Shown in pieces: positions 45,066-57,048 of a DNA stretch of 64,000 nucleotides; position 1 is the first letter of the stretch; each line of letters begins with the position of its first letter. The notes beneath the pieces are model-generated. The model was not told where the DNA came from. It saw only the letters and a list, made by a program, of their open reading frames with translations, and did not search any database. The DNA comes from Aldrovandia affinis (lineage: Eukaryota > Chordata > Actinopteri > Notacanthiformes > Halosauridae). A program made the position numbers and the translations under genes. The stretch covers positions 1,471,001 to 1,535,000 of the forward strand of contig JAINUG010000026.1 of assembly GCA_029706075.1 (NCBI GenBank), given 5' to 3'.

Positions 45066-47160
45066 ATATAATTGCATAGTGGAATCTCTTCTAAAGAAAC
45101 CAAATCTTGATCCTGTTAATCTGAAGAACTATAGGCCCATTTCAAATCTGCCCTTTTTGTCAAAAATTTTAGAGAAATCTGTAGCTCAACAATTAACTGC
45201 TTTCCTAAAAACGAATAATCTATATGAAACATTACAATCAGGTTTTAGACCAAACCATAGCACTGAGACAGCACTTATTAAAGTTGTAAATGACTTACTG
45301 TTAGCATTGGACACTGGTTGTGTTTCTATTCTAGTGCTCCTTGACATAAGTGCTGCTTTTGACACTATTGACCACCAGATTCTCCTTCATAGGCTAGAAA
45401 ACCTGGTTGGTTTGCGTGGACGGGCACTCTCATGGTTTAAATCATACTTATTAGACCGGTTTCAATTTGTGCAATTAGATCAAGAGTTCTCTGACTACTC
45501 TCAGGTTAAATATGGTATTCCACAAGGCTCAGTGCTGGGACCATTACTGTTCTCATTATACTTGCTACCACTCGGTAATGTTATTCGTAAACATGGTGTA
45601 AATTTCCATTGCTATGCCGATGATACACAGCTGTACATATCAATGAAACCAGGTGAAACACTTAAACTCACTCAATTAGAGGCTTGTATCTCTGATATAA
45701 AGAACTGGATGACAGTACATTTCCTGCTTTTAAATTCAGATAAAACAGAGATGATGGTTTTGGGCCCCAAAAATTAAGGAACAAGTTGGATCTGCAGTTA
45801 AATGCAGGTGATTGCATAGTTACATCAAGTATTATGGTTAAGAACCTTGGTTTTATTATTGATCAGGACCTTACATTTGACACTCATATTAAAAACACTT
45901 CCAGAGTAGCTTTCTTTTCACCTAAGAAACATAGCTAAAATTCGGCACTTTCTGTCATTAGAGGATGCTAAAACCTTGATGCATGCTTTTGTTGCATCGA
46001 GGCTAGACTATTGTAATGCCTTATTATCCGGCTCCTCTAGTAGCTCTCTAAAGAGTCTTCAACTAGTACAGAATACAGCGGCACGTATTTTGACTAGATC
46101 CAAAAGTATGAGCACATTACTCCAGTGTTAGCATCACTACATTGGCTTCCTATTAAATATCGGGCTGATTATAAAGTACTGTTGCTAACTTTTAAAGCAG
46201 TAAACGGACTTGCACCTTTATATCTGACCGAAATGATTGCCCCTATAAGCCGACACGACTGCTTCGTTCACAAGAAGCCGGCCATCTATTACTCCCTAGA
46301 ATTTTGAAGAGCACAGCTGGTGGTAGAGCCTTCTCTTTTAGAGCTCCTCTGTTGTGGAACGGTTTACCAAGGCATGTTAGGGATTCGGACACAGTTTCAA
46401 TTTTTAAGTGTAGATTAAAAACATATCTTTCAGCCTAGCTTACTGCCAAACATAGTCTAGGTGGAGAGATGGAGAAGGCCGTGCCTTAGTGTCTTATGGA
46501 GTGAGAAACTTTCCATACTGTCACCTCCTCAATGTGTTACCACCACTGTTATGCTGGTTATCCTTGATCAGGTGTGGATTGTTTGGAACTCTCACATGGC
46601 TGCGTGTTTTCTCTGTCCCTCTCCTAATAGGTATGCTGCCATAGCTTACACCTGTTGGGGCTAACTGTATATTTCCTATGCTTGTGCTCCCCTGCTCTTA
46701 CATAATGCTACTGGCTATAGCACTGCTTTTTTTTCTGACTGCATGTTCTCTTCTCTGCCTCGGCCTCTGACTCGGGGGCACCTGCCCCGAGCCCTAGATC
46801 CTGCGAGAAGTGTGAGCTGCCCCCATCAACCCTCACCCCCACGCCAACCCCAGTTCCTGGATCTGGACCCTCTCCGCGTGGTTTAGCCCCCCGCTGACTA
46901 CCTAACTCAGACTAACCTTGGACTGACCATGACATGGTCTTTTTGGACATACCCTGTGCCGGCCAGAAGAGGATGGCTCCCCCTTTTAGTCTGGTTCCTC
47001 CCAAGGTTTCTCCCTACCTAGGAGTTTTTCCTTGCCACTGTTGCCGTAGGCTTGCTTTTGGGGGTCTAGGCCTGGGTTCCCCCTCTGTTAAGCGTTTTGT
47101 GACAATTCTGTTGTGAAAAGCGCTATACAAATAAACTTGATTTGATTTGATTTGATATAT
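45066..47160 (+). mobile_element. L2 LINE, 3' two thirds, near-complete RT
   Basis: Reverse transcriptase reads well from [20 protein letters not shown] through [16 protein letters not shown] (motif A), [19 protein letters not shown] (motif B) and CYADDTQLY (motif C) to [13 protein letters not shown] at 45775. Coding then continues in shifted frames: NLGFIIDQDLTFDTHIKN, HAFVASRLDYCNALLSG, LASLHWLPIKYRADYK, APLLWNGLPRHVRDSD and CRLKTYLSA, stop at 46436. Frameshifts lie near 45768, 45915, 46112 and 46275. The 3' UTR carries CTGGTTCCTCCCAAGG and GTTTTTCCTTGCCACTG, ending AAAAGCGCTATACAAATA and tandem TTGAT units. The 5' end is truncated, removing the endonuclease. A host function is unlikely. 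Confidence 0.92.
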
Positions 47161-47938
47161 ACTGTAATTTGTTTAATTAAGCGTGCATGCACTGGTAATT
47201 GCCTGTAGCTACCCTGCACAGTAGCTATCCTGCACTATTAAAATTAATTTTAAAAAAAATATTTTACCTTAATTCAACCAGGTACTGTATGTCAGCTGAG
47301 AACTTGTTTCTTGTTTGCAGTGATGACTTGGCAAATCAATATGGATAGGGAATGCAAGGGATTATGTAGCTAATCAGAAGTAGGGGATGATTAGGTGGCC
47401 AGATGTAAACAGGCATTTTTTTGCAATAATTTGACCAGGACACAGGGATTAACAGCCCTACTGCCATGACTACAATGGATTGTCCTGTGCTAAAATGGTA
47501 GCCCACAGCATTCTGAAATTTCTAAATAATTAAAATAAGTCACAGTATAAAACATCTGGAATCTCAGACTGTGCTATCAGTTCTGGCGCATGCAGTAAGG
47601 CACAAGATTCGGGTGTCTGGCTTTATGAAACAGTTTCCTCTGGATTTCTTCTGTTTCTGATATCCCTCTGTGCCATTTGTCTGAGGATGACAGGCTGTCA
47701 TATCAGGGCCCCGAGTGAGATGACAGATCACTACATAAGGGCACAGTGCACATTGAACCAAACAAAAAAGCAAAATGCACAAACATCAAAAAGTCAGTGA
47801 GATGTTGTCAATATTACAATAAAATAAAAATATGTAGAAATACATAATAATTGTTTTATTGTTATGTAGCTATTGTAGTATGTAAAAGTAACACCATTAT
47901 CAACCATAAAAACAGAATTAAATAATCATATATCATTC
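47161..47938. other. Unassigned sequence
   Basis: No recognisable feature. Confidence 0.3.
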
Positions 47939-48303
47939 AAAAACACCAATAGAAAGTGTCTTAATTGGATGGATGTCATAGATTCTACAAGTGCCTGGAA
48001 CTCTATTGGAGGGATGCAACATCCCTTGTTCCATCATTTGGTGTTTTTTTGATGGTGATTGAAAACGTTGTCTTATGTGCTGCTCCAGAACCTACCCTCA
48101 TTGTTTTCATGCTCATAAAACCATTCAATTCTTCACGATATATGATTACTCAGAATGGCTTTGTATTTATTGGTGTTTACCTTGCCATCTAAGCGGTTGA
48201 GTGGACCTAAACCATGCCAGGAAAATGCATCATAACAGAGCCACCAAAACCCTTCATTTACTCAAGTGTTTCCTTTTTTGTTACAGTTGCCTGTATATTC
48301 ATC
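47939..48303 (-). mobile_element. Tc1-derived element, family D copy 3, different deletion
   Basis: Unlike copies 1 and 2 it keeps the other end of the family: AACACCAATAGAAAGTGTC and ATAGATTCTACAAGTGCC near 47943-47992. It then jumps via GGTGTTTTTTTGATGG to the transposase-derived part and the end ACAGTTGCCTGTA at 48303. It lacks the segment around the catalytic Glu. Confidence 0.75.
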
Positions 48304-48829
48304 TCCCTGGGGGTAAAGTAGTGAATGGAAAGCTGCTGGAATTGGAGTGCGGACCGCAGGACTAATCTGCTCACACATTCTTTGCACTTCACATACTTCA
48401 TATGACCTTCGAGGCAGGTGATGTTTATATAATTGGGATGTTTAGCTCACAATTCAACCCCAGGCTCCCTGGATTAATTTTGCACCATGCAAAGAGAACA
48501 GCTCCTTGAAGAAATCCTGATCATCTAATATCAGAGAGGAAGTTGCTCCACATTAAATGACTGTATCTGGTGAAAAAAAAAGTTATGGCTAGAAGGCTCT
48601 TATTAAATTGATTATGCCAAAAGGGGAGTGACTTAAAGGCTTGTATAAACATGATTGTCTTGCTTCTTACAAGCGTCTGTGAGGCAAATCAACATTTAAT
48701 GTTATTTTAATCATCATTTTTTGTGGACTGACTCACAGAAAACTCTTCAGACATTGCATATGTACTTATGTACAGACATGTCAGATAAACCACACTGCTC
48801 CACTGAGAGTCTCTGCCTGGTAAACTCTA
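48304..48829. other. Unassigned sequence
   Basis: No recognisable feature. Confidence 0.3.
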
Positions 48830-48849
48830 TTGCAACACAGAATGTGCAT

Positions 48850-49706
48850 GACCACTTATACAATAGTTCAGCTGTGGAACCGCTTGGTCCAGTTGCCAGA
48901 GGAAAGGCTGACCAAAACGATTTTTAATTGGGACCGAGCACACAGTTATCCCTGGTCAAGAGAGGTCTCCGCAATATTTTCTCTTTCTGATTTACATATA
49001 ATTTTTAGGAACAATTTGCAGTGCAATATAAATATAGTCCAAAAAAAATGTTAAAGATCCACAAGGAACAATGGAAGGAGGAGATTTGGAAGAAGCCAAA
49101 GCTTAGAAACTATGTTCAAATTAAAGAAGATTATTTCACAGAACCTTATATAACATTTAATTTAAAGAGAAGGCAGCGGTCCTTATGTGCTCAATTAAGA
49201 GCTGGTACCTTGCCTCTGGCAATTGAGGTAGGCAGATATAAAGGTATTCTTGAAGAGATGCGTTTATGTGTCTTTTGTGATCTTGGTGTTGTTGAGGATG
49301 AATTTAATTTTGTGTTTCACTGCCCCATGTACAGGGATTTGAGGAATAACCTATTTGAAAAAATTGAGTTGAAGAACCCTGATTTGTTTTGGTTGTCGGA
49401 AGGTGATATGTTGAGTTGGCTTTTTAATGAGGAGATTTTTGTCTTAGCAAGATTTATACAAAATGCATGGCAACTAAGACAGAGAATACTGTATCCAATA
49501 TAATATGATACTTCTGGCATGGAAATGGAATGTTTTTGAAATGTTTTCATTTTGTGAATTTGTGGAATTGTGTATTATGATTTGTCATGTGGCCATCCTG
49601 GCTGGTGTTGTTGTTGTTGTCTAGTGTCTTGTAAGCCCATATGGGCTGGGCACCATAAATGGTGCAGGACACTTAAATAAATACATCAATCAATCAATCA
49701 ATCAAT
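48850..49706 (+). mobile_element. LINE C-terminal fragment with ATCA tail
   Basis: The frame IVQLWNRLVQLPEERLTK, then NWDRAHSYPWSREV, then (shifted at about 49022) EEIWKKPKLRNYVQIKEDYF and LKRRQRSLCAQLRAGTLPLA, RLCVFCDLGVVEDEFNFVF, HCPMYRDLRNN to a stop near 49501. The WxxL...KPKLR...RQRS..AQ.R.G.LPL..E segment and the following C-x2-C...H-x-C knuckle are found at the C-terminus of a class of fish non-LTR retrotransposons. The 3' UTR ends with tandem ATCA units (49683-49706). The clade is not certain; RT itself is missing. Confidence 0.65.
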
Positions 49707-52700
49707 ATACACCTTGAGAGTAGTTCAGCTATACCTGCGATTAACTGCATTTTCACATTGAACTGACAAAAGTCTGTAATAATCATCAGAAGGCAACCAC
49801 ACATATGATATAGGGTACAGTGGTCAGGAAAATTAAGTAGTATCATCCAAACTAGTATCCAAAAATAACGCAATACTTGTGTGCCTGCAACAGCAACAAA
49901 AAAGACAAAACTACACCATTTTGCGGAAAAGTGTCATTGCACACATTGAAAATGAATGGAAATTAACTCGTCCGTTCAGTCATATGCTTTCAAGACAATG
50001 TTTAAAGCGCTTTAACAGGCTTTAATTGCATATATTTGTGTCAATTCAGGATAAAACAAATAACTGATTAAATACTGGTTAAATAGTCAACATTTTTATA
50101 CAAGTAAGTCATGTTCATGTGCAGTATATTCCAACAAGACAGATAACATAGTAACATTGCACTGTGCTAGTGTGAATATACATTACTTCCTCAGATGCTG
50201 TTAAGTCACAAATATTATATTCAGTTTGGATGTTTCTGGGAGTGTGAACAAAAATCACCGGAGTCTTGACATATAATTCATGAGATCAGGTTACGTCCAC
50301 AAAGTACCATGAAAAAAATGTCCTAATATCATTGATCAACTTAAACCCCTTTACGAAATATAGATTTACTATGTCCCGTACAATAATATAAGCATCAGGG
50401 ATGAGAACAGGCTGGATATCCACAAACTCCGACATGATGGGCATGTGGATAAAATATGGAGGCACAAAGCAACTTGATGCTTATATTTAGCAAATAAATA
50501 TGTGTAAAATGTCACAGAATACACAACTGCTCAAAGACTAGAATATTGCTTAAGATATTAGTTTGTGGGTGAAGCTATTATTTTTAGAATAATTTCAACC
50601 GGACGACTCATAGCTCCAACCTCAACAAACAGAACATCTAAAACATATCGCATTAGGCAGGCCACTGGGAAATGCTTGAGGTATTGTACATGATACGGTT
50701 CAATCAACGATATGTATGTATGTACGTTTATGTAATCAAACGATCTGACCATGCGTTTATTCGTCAGAATAAAGGAAAATAAGCCTTTACAAGGCTTTGA
50801 AGAATAAACAACAACAACAACCAGAAACTCAAAACAAATACCGAGCTCCCCTCGCAGCATAACTTAAACGACAAACCCTCTCCAACCCTCCGGGCAGCTA
50901 AGCTGCTTGCCTGAGACACACAGTTATAGAGGCAAAAGAATGATCATAGTTCAGGCATGGGTCAGGAGCACAAAGCAGGTCATCCAAAAATGGGTCATAC
51001 ACCAAAAATCACTGTCAGGGGATACAGCACAAATTTCACAGTAAAACCCCACACCACCAGCCAAGGCTTCTCTTCATACATCTGCCAGATGTCAGCATGT
51101 ATACCAATTTCAATGTTTGATGTTTTAAAAAAAAACTATCAAATCTGCTAAAACTATTTAAAATTAACAATACGTATTTACAGTTGACTATTTAACATGC
51201 AGGGTAGTAAAATCAATATAAACAAACATTTGGTAATCCATCATAGCAATATTTTTAGAAACCTCATGAATGGATACATTGAAATTAAAACGTAATCCTG
51301 GTCCTGGAGATCTGCAGAGTATGCTGGTTATTTATTGTTACTCAGCACTTAATTGATCAATAAAGTAGTTGATTACTACTAATATTACAAACCACATTGT
51401 TAACATAAATTGCTGTTGTACTTAGTTCAGAATAAAAATGGCTACAGTATATTTATGCCTGGGAAATATTTAGGACTGCTTAAAAAGCAAATGCTTGAAT
51501 GGATTTAAAAAACAACTCTGAAAATCCCCACGTATCATATTTGATAAATATAATCTGGATCTCAATTGAAATTTGGGCAAGTGAAGCTATCCTGAAGACC
51601 CACATGTAAATGGCTGATCCTGTGGAGATCACAACAAAAAAATAATATTATTATTAAGAAACACGCCAACATCTCCCCTTTTTATAAATACCAAAACATG
51701 GAATTATTGCTTTGGAACAATGCGTGTTTCGTTTCTGTGAAATATACTGATGAAAGTTTAGTTGTATCTTGGCATCATTTTAATATAAATAATTTGATAT
51801 GTAGAAGAATTGATTTTAGGATTTGTGTTATACAGATCTGTACAGAGATGATATGCTTTGCATAATTGAGAAGCGTGGCTTTTTTACATTTAAAATTTTT
51901 TTGTTGAGTGTAGCATGAAATAGGTGTGAGAATATTAATGGCTTTGCATTTCAGAAGTGTGAAGACAATTGAATCATGGCATTATTTTATTTTATATACT
52001 TATTTGAACTATTCAGGACATCATGCATACATTTCACTGAATTAATTAAATAATTGGTGAATATATTCAAGACTTAAGGCAATCTTAAAAAAAAAGAAAA
52101 AAGACTTGACTTGGTTATTTAAAAGTAATCCATCTGCAACAACGGGTAGCATGATTCTTGGCTGAGGCTCGGGCCGTTTCTGGCTAGACACATCTGGCCC
52201 AGATTATTTTTTTGTGATTTGGGCCGATTATGGCTTCTGCATAGCATGGGGAAAATAATAGTCTAAACAAATCAAACCCCCGCTAGCCGATGGTTGTGGG
52301 TCGAGTCTGTTGTGTCGGCACTGTTGGTTGAGTGTCGCTTACGGCAACCGTCATGTGGGCCAATTCTGGCCAGCGCTCAGTACAACTGCAGCTGTGTGGC
52401 CATACAGGCTGTACAGGAGTTGATATCAAGTTCAGTGGACAATTGTGAGGATATTTAGTAATTTTGATATGATGTAATGTAAATGATGATTTTGAATCTC
52501 AACTGAAACTGAGACAATGTCTATCAGTCTCTCATCCTGAGAAGAAAAGCGTTTAGTTGGGTAGGTGTTTCTTCTAAATAGTTAACAGTTTTTGGTCGAT
52601 GCCGTTCACCAAGTTCAGTAAGTCTGTGAGTTGTGATACCTGGTTCTGAGGTAAGTTAGCAAACAATAGCTAGCTAGGCTACATGATTTAACTCCACAGT

Positions 52701-54146
52701 TTGCTAGTTATAGCCAAGTTATATACAGTACATTTCTCAAGAAGCTAATGGCCATATGACTGTAATGCTGGCTTAATCAATATGCAAAGATAATGTTTAA
52801 TCTGACTGCATTTCCTTTACGTATGACAACATTACAGTACCTAGCGTTGGCTATAGCTAAATTATTTAACGTTAGCTAGCCAACAAAAGACAGTTGTTGG
52901 CAGCTGGCTACCTAGCTCAGCTCAGCTGTAATGACCGTCATTATGTTGGTTTGGCATGTTATAGGATTATGCCAATTTTGGCATGTAGCGAAAACTAGCC
53001 ACACAACCAATTATTTTTACAAATAAACATTTGTGTGAAGTTAGGCGCTTTTATAATTTTTCCTAGCTATCTTTGTTCATTCTTTCCCATTAATCAGCAG
53101 CTAGCTACAGGCTAAAAACCCTGTTTTGCTAAAAGTTTTTAAACACGATTAAGTCAGCAAAAGTTATTTAATAATTGTTATGTATCTGTCTGCTGTAACT
53201 TAATACATTTCTGTCAGTTTTGCACTGCAAACAAAAAGGTTGATGATTAAAAAGCTCATGACTTTATTTTTGTTTCTCAGTTGTTTTCAAATATTTTAAG
53301 TTTACACAAGTGTAAGTGATAAATACATTAATAATTATATATATTTGATCATTGTGATATAGAGATATTTGACTTAGCTAATTTTGGCTGCCAGATCCAG
53401 GCCGATTAACGATAGCAAATGTCACTGGCAAGCTAGCTACACTTCTATAGTTTCATTGTAAGTGAACTGCTGGAAGCACTTGTTTTTAATGAAACGTTTT
53501 TTAGCTAGGTTGTGGCAGTTGTATAATTGAAACCTGGCGGATGATGATTTCTACCTGGCTACACCAAAATCTTTTAGGTTTAAGTGTATAAGTTTAGTAC
53601 AGGGTCATACAGCCTACCTTGTAGTCCCGCACTAGCTATCTGAGCCAAAAAACTATGTGATGCAGGGTTTACATGTGAAATGATAAGAAATATATTTTAG
53701 AAATATATTTTTGGTTGGTCACAGATGTAATTATACATCTTCATAAGCAATAGTATTAATATCTTGTTTTTTATGACTAAGTAAGTGAACTAGCTTCCAA
53801 CCCGTAACTGCCATACAAATGTTTATGTTGTGCAGTAATACTCATTAGTGTAAACCTTTATGCTGTGAGGGAACAATTGCTTGTCAAATCATTTTGATTA
53901 TTGGTTCTGCTTTAGACAAACTGTTATGGATGCACTTATCTGGTTTAATAAGTACCGGTAGAGTGAAAGAGTCCAGTGACTTCCCTACTCTCAGTTCAGT
54001 CATAATGGGGTGACCTGTAATGCTTTTCTCTCTCTCTGATTGCTATACTCTTTTCACAATGGCTTCTGACGATAAATGACTCTGTTTCAGCCTAAATTGC
54101 TCTGAAGTGCTTTTGGGACACATTGGTTTTGTTGAGGTTAAATTGC
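49707..54146. other. Long stretch without recognisable genes
   Basis: AT-rich. GGCC-rich repeated phrases occur around 52150-52400 (GGGCCGATTATGGC, GGGCCAATTCTGGC), and GCTAGC/AACGTTAGC words around 52660-52920. No transposase or RT motif, tRNA-like box or clear inverted ends were found. Confidence 0.3.
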
Positions 54147-54300
54147 CTTGGAACACAACCACTTTGTAAAAAGGTCAAAGGAGTTTGGAACACAGCCACT
54201 TTGTGAAGAGGTTAAAGGAGCTTGGAACACCGAATTTTATGAAGAGGTTAAGGTATCTTGGAATACATCAATTTTATGAAGAGGCTAAAGTGGATAGGAA
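54147..54300. repeat. ~37-bp minisatellite, four units
   Basis: Units begin TTGGAACAC and contain TTTTGTGAAGAGGTTAAAGG with variation. They give a short repetitive open frame on + that is not a gene. Confidence 0.8.
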
Positions 54301-55253
54301 AGTGACCATTTCACGAGGACCTTTATCCACTACTGCACAATACTTTAAAACAATGAAATATGCTTGTATATCTTGCAAATGTACTACTTAATGGCAATGA
54401 TTTATTTAAAAATATATATCATTATCCAAGTAAAGATTTGTCTTCATGAGATATTTACTCAAACCACACCAACTGGAAAAACAGGGCTAATTCTGATTGT
54501 ATATGTTTGACTTGTTCATCTGACCTGTGTGTGATTAATGGCAGACCGTGTTGGAGAAAAGCATGAAAAATAGCTCCAGCTCTACAGTCTGTCCCTTTTT
54601 CAGTAGCACTTCTGTCACAAGCCATTTTCCAATCCATTGTAGCATGTACAGTTGTTACTGTGTTCTTTTTCAAGTAAAATGCAGCAGAATATATTATTCG
54701 ATACCTGCTTCTTTCAACAAATTATAGAATACTGGTTCCTCATACTACAAGCTGAATAATGCATTGAGATGATATTCACACTCCCAAAATGTCTATTTTC
54801 TTCTGTTAACCATTCCGAATTGAGTATTCATTCAAGCGGTAGTATAAATATATACAGCTCTGGAAAAAATTAAGAGACCACTGCAGAATGATCAGTTTCT
54901 CTGGTTTTACTATTTATAGGTATGTGTTTGAGTAAAAATGAACATTTTTGTTTTATTCTATAAACTACTGACAACATTTCTCCCAAATTCCAAATAAAAA
55001 TATTGCCATTTAGAGCATTTATTTGCAGAAAATGGTCAACTGTCAAAATAACAAAAAGATGCAGTGTTTTCAGACCTTTAATAATGCAAAGAAAACAAGT
55101 TCATATTCATTTTTAAACAACACAATACTAATGTTTTAACTTAGGAAGAGGTCAGAAATCAATATTTGGTGGAATAACCCTGATTTGCAATCACAGCTTT
55201 CATGCGTCTTGGCATGCTTTCCACCAGTCTTTCACATTGCTGGTGACTTTATG

Positions 55254-55544
55254 CTACTCCTGGCACAAAAAATCAAGCAGCTCAGCTTTGTTTGATGTCT
55301 TGTGACCATCCATCTTCCTCTTGATCACATTCCAGAGGTTTTCAATGGGGTTCAGGTCTGGAGATTGGGCAGGCCATAGCAGGGTCTTGATCTGGTGGTC
55401 CTCCATCCACACCTTGATTGACCTGGCTGTGTGGCACGGAGCATTGTCCTGCTGGAAAAACCAATTCTCAGAGTTGGGGAACATTGTCAGAGCAGAAGGA
55501 AGCAAGTTTTCTTCCAGGATAACCTTGTACGTGGCTTGATTCAT
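55254..55544 (-). pseudogene. Tc1 transposase, catalytic C-terminal half
   Basis: Open over 96 codons with QQDNAPCHTA and NPIENLWNVIKRKM, the D and E of the D-D34-E triad. The first Asp region is missing upstream and no proper start exists. It is followed by a stop and, about 400 bp on, the transposon end. Confidence 0.9.
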
Positions 55545-55592
55545 GCATCACCCCAGCTGCTGTTTGCCATTCTTTTTGTAGGTCACTTGATG

Positions 55593-55823
55593 TCATCCTA
55601 CGGTTGTTGAGTGACATTCGAATGAGTTGGCGGTCATCCCGGTCAGTAGAGTCGTTTTCGCTCGCCCTCTGCCGGTCTGTAACTTTGTTGTCCCCAATGT
55701 CTGCTGCTTGACCTTGTTCTTATGAACCGCCATCTTTGAAATTTGAAGGATAGAAGCAACCTTACCCTCACTGTATCCCTCTGCCAGTAAAGCCAGAATT
55801 GAACCCTTCTTTTCCTCACTCAA
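55593..55823 (-). pseudogene. Tc1 transposase, N-terminal DNA-binding part
   Basis: MSEEKKGSILALLAEGYSEG then KVASILQISKMAVHKN is the first helix-turn-helix of Tc1 transposases, which binds the inverted repeats. The second helix-turn-helix is partly readable (a basic, Thr-rich stretch) before the deletion. Its Met near 55823 is a plausible true start. Confidence 0.8.
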
Positions 55824-56141
55824 CTTTTATTTTCATCTCTTTTGGCATGGTCAATAGTTATTTTTTGATTCCAATTACTTTTGAGGTACTACTAGCACTG
55901 TTTTTTGCAATCCAGCTGGTCCTATTGCAAGAGGATGGTGATGACCACAGCAGTGGTTTTTATACTTTTCCTCGTTAAATAAGATTTGGTTCAGGTGATC
56001 ACCTAATCAGTACTTCCTTAAGTAGAATGAGGTGTGCTTGTGTTGGAATTCAACAGACACTGGAATGGAATGACTGCCATACATGTAGAGATGTTGATTT
56101 AAGAAAAAAATGGAGTGGTCTCTTAATTTTTTCCAGAGTTG

Positions 56142-56675
56142 TATATATATATATATATCAGTATTCCTCTGAGAACAGTTTAAAGACCCATTCCAGAGAA
56201 AATCATGTTTATATATATTTTTTTGCTGAAAACCACAATGCACAAACATTGCCTTTTTAATAAAACATGTTTAACAACATGTTTGGGGGTTTAACTATTT
56301 AAGCTGAAACAAAAAGTCAAATGACATGCCATGAGGGACTTTTGTTGTGTGTGTGTCACACAGAGTTAGTGGCACAGTACACTTTTCTTGTTAGTACATT
56401 TTTTATTTTAGTAATTTCTCTTGTCTTCTCCCTGTTGGTAAATGTGCTGCTAGCTGCTAGCTCATGAACATCAAAGTGCTCTCTCTTCAGTCAAGCTGAC
56501 AGCTCTGGATCTCAAACAAAAATAGGATATAAGACTGTAATCTGGGTACATTTATTCAGAATAAAAAATCTGAGCTTCTAACAAAATGGTTTGAACGTCT
56601 TTAAAGGTACAAATGAGGATTTTGTTTTTTACATAAAAAATCCACAATTAGAAAGCATATAACTGAAATAACGAG
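56142..56675. other. Unassigned sequence
   Basis: A short TA run at 56142-56158; nothing else recognised. Confidence 0.3.
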
Positions 56676-56686
56676 AGGATTTGTTT

Positions 56687-57037
56687 CATTCATTCATTAT
56701 CTCACCCGCTTATTCCTGGTCAGGGTCTTGGGGGGGCTGGAGCGTATCCCAGCATGCATTTGGCGAGAGGAAAGAATACATCCTGGACAGGTCACCAATC
56801 CATCACAGGGCACATACACCATTTACTCACACACTCATACACTCATACCTATTGGCAATTTAGACTCTCCAATTAGCCTAATGTGCATGTCTTTGGACTG
56901 TGGGAGGAAACCGGAGAAAACCCACGCAGACATGGGGAGAACGTACAAACCCCACACAGAAAGGCCCCAGCCGGGATCGAACCCAATACCTTTTTGCTGT
57001 GCGGCGACAGTGCTACCCACTGCACCAACGTGGCGCC
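56687..57037 (-). mobile_element. Full-length tRNA-derived SINE, family A copy 3
   Basis: Flanked by AGGATTTGTTT on both sides (56676-56686 and 57038-57048). Read on the minus strand it begins GGCGCCACGTTGGTGCAG (A box TGGTGCAGTGGG), then GGGTTCGATCCCGGC (B box), a body with CTCCCCATGTCTGCG and CCTCCCACAGTCCAAAG, and a tail of GAATG units. At 351 bp it defines the complete family length; the other copies are 5'-shortened. Confidence 0.92.
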
Positions 57038-57048
57038 AGGATTTGTTT

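Larger units (their letters stand above)
54855..56141 (-). mobile_element. Tc1-like transposon with both ends, internally deleted
   Basis: TA flanks (54853-54854, 56142-56143). Ends CAGCTCTGGAAAAAAT and the complement CAACTCTGGAAAAAAT continue as TAAGAGACCACT. The minus strand first encodes a helix-turn-helix domain at 55823-55593 (MSEEKKGSILALLAEGYSEG, KVASILQISKMAVHKNK). It then jumps to the second half at 55544-55254: ENWFFQQDNAPCHTARSIK (second catalytic Asp) and WPAQSPDLNPIENLWNVIKR (catalytic Glu), ending LDFLCQE. The middle with the first catalytic Asp is deleted, so it is non-autonomous. The C-terminal half is intact over 96 codons. Confidence 0.92.

Noticed and set aside
54185-54391. 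68-codon frame with repeated KRLKELG-like segments
   Set aside because: Translation of the ~37-bp minisatellite; no start context or homology.
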